A stretch of 24,636 nucleotides of DNA from positions 1-24,636 of the forward strand of contig CALGPD010000282.1 in assembly GCA_937960625.1 (NCBI GenBank). Direction: 5' to 3'. Under the pieces are notes generated by a model. The model made no database searches, was not told the DNA's origin, and saw only the letters and a list, made by a program, of their open reading frames with translations. The translations under genes were made by a program, and so were the position numbers. Source of the stretch: an uncultured Spirochaetia bacterium. Its GTDB lineage: Bacteria > Spirochaetota > CALGPD01. This document shows positions 21,624 to 24,636 of this stretch, piece after piece. Within the stretch, counting starts at the first letter, position 1; every line of letters starts with the position of its first letter.

Positions 21624-22895
21624 ATGCCCTGTAATATCGTTGTCGGCGCTCAATGGGGCGATGAAGGTAAAGCAAAAATAGTTGATTACCTGACAAAAAA
21701 TGCGGATTACGTTGTCCGTTATCAAGGCGGCGCAAATGCCGGCCATACTGTTGTAAAAGACGGCAAAAAATACGTTTTTCATTTAATCCCATCCGGAATT
21801 TTATACCCTGATAAAACCTGCGTTATTGGTAACGGTGTTGTTTTAGACCCGTTTGAACTTGTTAAAGAAATAAAAAAAATGAGTAGATTGGGCCATGATA
21901 TTAAAGGACGTTTGTTTATCAGCGAAGCATGCCATTTAATAATGCCCTGGCACAATGTTATTGATAAAGCAAGGGAAGCTAAAAGCAAAAAGAAAAAAAT
22001 AGGCACAACCGGGCGTGGAATAGGGCCTTGTTATTCTGACAAAGCAGCAAGAACGGGTATCAGGTTTATTGATTTATTTGAAAAGAACGTAAAAACAAAG
22101 ATTTCAGATATTGCAAAAGAAAAGAATTTTCTCATTAAAAAATACTACGGCGGTAAGAAATTATCAGCTAAACAAATATATTCGGATTATATTGAAATAG
22201 GCAATGAATTAAAACAATACATTAGCGATGTATCTTTTCTATTAAATGACGCGCTTAAAAGTAAAAAACACGTTTTAATGGAAGGCGCTCAGGGAACCGG
22301 GCTTGATATTGAACTCGGTACTTATCCTTATGTAACGTCTTCTCATCCCACGGCGGGCGGTGCGTGCATAGGCGCAGGGTTAGGGCCAACGAAGATAAAT
22401 AAAGTTTACGGTATTATGAAAGCTTACATTACCCGTGTCGGTGAAGGGCCTTTCCCAACGGAATTAAAAGGCGACAAAGGAGAGTATTTGCGCGAGCAAG
22501 GCGGTGAATACGGAGCGACCACGGGCCGGCCAAGACGCTGCGGTTGGTTTGACGTAGTTTTTGGAAAATATTCTGCAATGGTAAACGGTTTTACTGATTT
22601 AGTAATTACTAAACTCGATATACTTACCGGGCTTGATGAAATTCCCGTTTGCGTTGGATATAAAGTAAACGGTGAAGTTATAAAAAGTTTTCCCCGTTCC
22701 TTATTAGAGCTTGAAAAAGTTAAACCTGAATATAAGATGATGAAGGGCTGGAAAGAAGATATTTCAGGAATTACCGATTTTAACAAACTGCCGCAAAACG
22801 CAAAAACTTATCTTAAATTCATCGAAGACCAACTTGAGACAAAAATTTCAATAGTATCTGTAGGTCAGGATAGAAAAGCTACTATTGAAGTTTAA
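21624..22895 (+). CDS. purA: Adenylosuccinate synthetase
   Basis: It joins IMP and aspartate with GTP to give adenylosuccinate, the first step from IMP to AMP. The 423-residue length is normal. Visible motifs are the GTP-binding loop QWGDEGKAK (10-18) with catalytic Asp13, GGANAGHTV with His41, GTTGRGIGP (127-135), TRVGEGPFPTE (270-280), TTGRPRRCGWFD (299-310) and the final SVGQDR. The loop has Ala at position 17 where most members have Gly (GDEGKGK); I recall the same Ala in some spirochaete sequences. AAGGAG seven bases before the ATG and a good promoter mark it as its own unit, apart from purL-purF. Confidence 0.97.
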   Translation: MPCNIVVGAQWGDEGKAKIVDYLTKNADYVVRYQGGANAGHTVVKDGKKYVFHLIPSGILYPDKTCVIGNGVVLDPFELVKEIKKMSRLGHDIKGRLFISEACHLIMPWHNVIDKAREAKSKKKKIGTTGRGIGPCYSDKAARTGIRFIDLFEKNVKTKISDIAKEKNFLIKKYYGGKKLSAKQIYSDYIEIGNELKQYISDVSFLLNDALKSKKHVLMEGAQGTGLDIELGTYPYVTSSHPTAGGACIGAGLGPTKINKVYGIMKAYITRVGEGPFPTELKGDKGEYLREQGGEYGATTGRPRRCGWFDVVFGKYSAMVNGFTDLVITKLDILTGLDEIPVCVGYKVNGEVIKSFPRSLLELEKVKPEYKMMKGWKEDISGITDFNKLPQNAKTYLKFIEDQLETKISIVSVGQDRKATIEV

Positions 22896-22940
22896 ATTGA
22901 TTTCATAGACATTTACTAGTTTCTTAAATAATAAATGTAT

Positions 22941-22970
22941 TTGACTTTTACCCTTTATAAGTTCTAATAT
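22941..22970 (+). promoter_or_regulatory. Promoter of the AmrS-type radical SAM gene
   Basis: TTGACT (22941-22946), 18-base spacer, TAATAT (22965-22970). Six bases (TAAAAC) separate the -10 box from the ATG at 22977 and no ribosome site is present, so the mRNA probably begins at the start codon. Confidence 0.5.
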
Positions 22971-22976
22971 TAAAAC

Positions 22977-23963
22977 ATGAAACAAGCTTTATATTATGAA
23001 AAACTCCCTGAGGATAAAGTTCGCTGTCATCTATGCCCTAATGAATGTGTAATAAAACCTGATACTATAGGAATGTGTTTAAACAGGAAAAATATTAATG
23101 GCGAGCTTTACAGTTTAAACTACGGAAGGGTAACATCCGCTTCTTCTGACCCTATTGAAAAAAAACCTTTATATCATTTTTTCCCCGGACAAAATATTTT
23201 ATCCTTTGGTACATCAGGCTGCTCATTGAAATGTGATTTTTGCCAGAATTGCACAATCGCTCAGGCCGGCCCTGAAATAACTCAGGAACTTTCCGTTGCA
23301 ATGGGCATTGAATTAGCCTTAAAAGATAATTTTTCAATGATTGCATATACTTATAACGAGCCTTTTATATGGTTTGAACACGTTTTGGAATCCAGTAAGC
23401 TTGCAAAAAAAAAAGGAATAAAAAACGTTTTAGTTACAAACGGATTTTATAATAAAAAGCCATTTGAAGAACTGATTGAGTATACTGATGCCATGAATAT
23501 AGATTTAAAAGCTTTCACTAACGATTTTTATAAAGATTGCTGTAAGGCAAGCATAGAACCGGTTAAGCAAACAATAATAAATGCTTTTGGTAAAACTCAT
23601 ATTGAGATAACAACGCTTATAATTCCAGGATTAAATGATTCAGAAGAAGAGATACAAAAACTCGTTGATTTTATCAGTGAAATAAACGATGAAATACCTT
23701 ATCACATATCCAGATATTACCCGCGTTATAAAAGGTCAACTCCTGCAACGGGTGAGCGAACATTACGTGAAGCCAGAGATATTGCCAAATCAAAACTTAA
23801 ACACGTTTACGTTGGAAATATTGGAGGATTTGATAATAATACTTATTGTGCGGGCTGTGGAAATGAATTAATAAACAGAACGTATTATAAAGCGCAAATT
23901 TCAGGTTTAGAAAATGGCCAATGCGGTAAATGCGGTAAAGAATTGTTCGGTGTATTCAGTTAA
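22977..23963 (+). CDS. AmmeMemoRadiSam-system radical SAM enzyme (AmrS/PflA-like)
   Basis: A 328-residue radical SAM protein of the AmrS family, often labelled pyruvate formate-lyase activating enzyme homologue. The cluster-binding motif is CSLKCDFC with Cys82, Cys86 and Cys89. The N-terminus has four further cysteines (17, 20, 24, 34; RCHLCPNEC, GMC) usual for the family, and the C-terminus has a rubredoxin-like pair CAGC and CGKC (near residues 291 and 318). AYTYNEPFIWFEH and MNIDLKAFTNDFYK are family landmarks. The usual partners, AMMECR1 and Memo domain proteins, are not adjacent. The chemical role of the system is not established. Its stop overlaps the stop of the convergent hydrolase through a shared TTAA. 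Confidence 0.9.
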   Translation: MKQALYYEKLPEDKVRCHLCPNECVIKPDTIGMCLNRKNINGELYSLNYGRVTSASSDPIEKKPLYHFFPGQNILSFGTSGCSLKCDFCQNCTIAQAGPEITQELSVAMGIELALKDNFSMIAYTYNEPFIWFEHVLESSKLAKKKGIKNVLVTNGFYNKKPFEELIEYTDAMNIDLKAFTNDFYKDCCKASIEPVKQTIINAFGKTHIEITTLIIPGLNDSEEEIQKLVDFISEINDEIPYHISRYYPRYKRSTPATGERTLREARDIAKSKLKHVYVGNIGGFDNNTYCAGCGNELINRTYYKAQISGLENGQCGKCGKELFGVFS

Positions 23964-24607
23964 ATTTTCCCCGTAACACGTTTAACAAACCCTGCAATTT
24001 TTTTAATATATGTTTCCCCTGTTATGTAGTAAAGGTCATTATGCCCCGCAGCTTCTACTGCAAAAAACTCTCGTTCTGATTTGGTTTCGTTATATAATTT
24101 TTCACCCATCCAAAACGGTACAATTTTATCCTGTTCACCGTGAATGAATAATATAGGGGCTTTAATTTTGTGAATTTTTTCTATGCTTCTGTATTGCACT
24201 CCCATAATACTTTCAGGTTTATGGAACACTTCTTCAGCAGTTGTCAGCGCGCTTTCTAGAATTATTCCTGCAATATCAACTTTTGTAGCGAGTTCACATG
24301 CAACCGCGCTTCCTAAAGACCTGCCATGTAAAACAATGTTTTCAGGTTTTGTTTTAGATAACGCAAAATTGTAATATTCTTCCGCATCAAGATAAGTAGC
24401 GAGTTCGGTTGGCCTTCCATTGCTTTTGCCGTAACCTCTGTATTCCGCAAGAATAACGGATATATCCTTTTGGTTAAGTTTTGCAGCAATATCAATCCCC
24501 ATATTTGCATTTTCAGCATTGCCGTGAAATGAAATTATTACCGGCGGATTTTTAGCCTTTGATTCGCACCAATAACAATGAATTTTTTCACTATCCTGTG
24601 TATTCAT
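23960..24607 (-). CDS. Alpha/beta hydrolase (BEM46/ABHD13-like), possibly 5'-partial
   Basis: A serine hydrolase of the alpha/beta fold with unknown substrate. The catalytic triad is visible: Ser97 in the elbow HGRSLGSAVA, Asp160 in HGEQDKIVP and His189 in AAGHNDLY. The oxyanion HGNAENA follows at 28-34, and YRGYGKSNGRPTE is typical of the BEM46 group. From the ATG at 24607, with AAGGA about six bases upstream, the protein has 215 residues, shorter than most relatives, which carry an N-terminal membrane helix and 40-60 more residues. The frame stays open to the window edge (…GKREAVRKK before the ATG), so the real start may lie beyond it. Confidence 0.85.
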   Translation of the reverse strand: MNTQDSEKIHCYWCESKAKNPPVIISFHGNAENANMGIDIAAKLNQKDISVILAEYRGYGKSNGRPTELATYLDAEEYYNFALSKTKPENIVLHGRSLGSAVACELATKVDIAGIILESALTTAEEVFHKPESIMGVQYRSIEKIHKIKAPILFIHGEQDKIVPFWMGEKLYNETKSEREFFAVEAAGHNDLYYITGETYIKKIAGFVKRVTGKI

Positions 24608-24636
24608 CTTTTTCCTTACCGCTTCCCGCTTACCCT

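Noticed and set aside
1..24636. tRNA genes and CRISPR arrays
   Set aside because: No cloverleaf signature and no regularly spaced direct repeats were seen on either strand.

Overview
This is a chromosomal window from an AT-rich (about one third G+C by eye) bacterium with a two-membrane envelope. The envelope is inferred from an exported protein with a C-terminal beta-barrel-like region and from a SurA-like periplasmic chaperone. The species cannot be named. Two traits point towards Spirochaetota or a relative: a citramalate synthase that closely follows the Leptospira CimA as I remember it, and an L21 - Prp-like - L27 - Obg cluster whose L27 has no cleavable N-terminal extension, which I recall from Borrelia and Treponema. 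Most genes are housekeeping genes on the minus strand.

Layout. 1-1506: gene-poor edge with a broken exported PD40-repeat fragment, one unrecognised helical protein (672-1214) and unexplained AT-rich DNA. 1507-5855: tightly overlapping minus-strand operon lysC - murI - SurA-like isomerase - proA. 5856-6327: 472 bp without a gene, holding a 276-bp inverted-repeat element. 6328-9243: RsbW-like kinase, citramalate synthase, a small unknown protein and rsfS. 9337-11440: zinc-ribbon methyltransferase, a small exported protein and ruvA. 11510-13594: a PIN toxin with a broken antitoxin frame, a coiled-coil/beta-barrel outer-membrane candidate and an orphan HicB. 13731-14594: membrane-bound LuxR-type regulator. 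14763-16682: rplU - prp - rpmA - obgE. 16825-20517: purL - purF. 20518-21623: a DinJ/YafQ-type cassette with a nonsense codon in the toxin, bracketed by 16-bp direct repeats. 21624-24607: purA, a radical SAM enzyme of the AmrS type, and a convergent alpha/beta hydrolase whose 5' end may lie outside the window.

How the genes fit together. lysC feeds aspartate-family synthesis (lysine/DAP, threonine, methionine), murI supplies D-glutamate for peptidoglycan, proA makes proline, and cimA opens the threonine-independent route to isoleucine. purL and purF are early steps to IMP, and purA commits IMP to AMP. The L21/L27/Obg cluster and RsfS concern large-subunit assembly and silencing.

No complete undescribed system stands out. 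The most interesting signals are: an 8-bp palindrome AACGCGTT found eight times, twice fused to a -35 box; three genes with a good promoter placed so that transcription should start at the ATG and with no ribosome binding site; two toxin-antitoxin modules that each carry an in-frame TAA; the direct-repeat-flanked cassette; the 276-bp palindromic element; and Prp beside an L27 that has nothing obvious to cleave.
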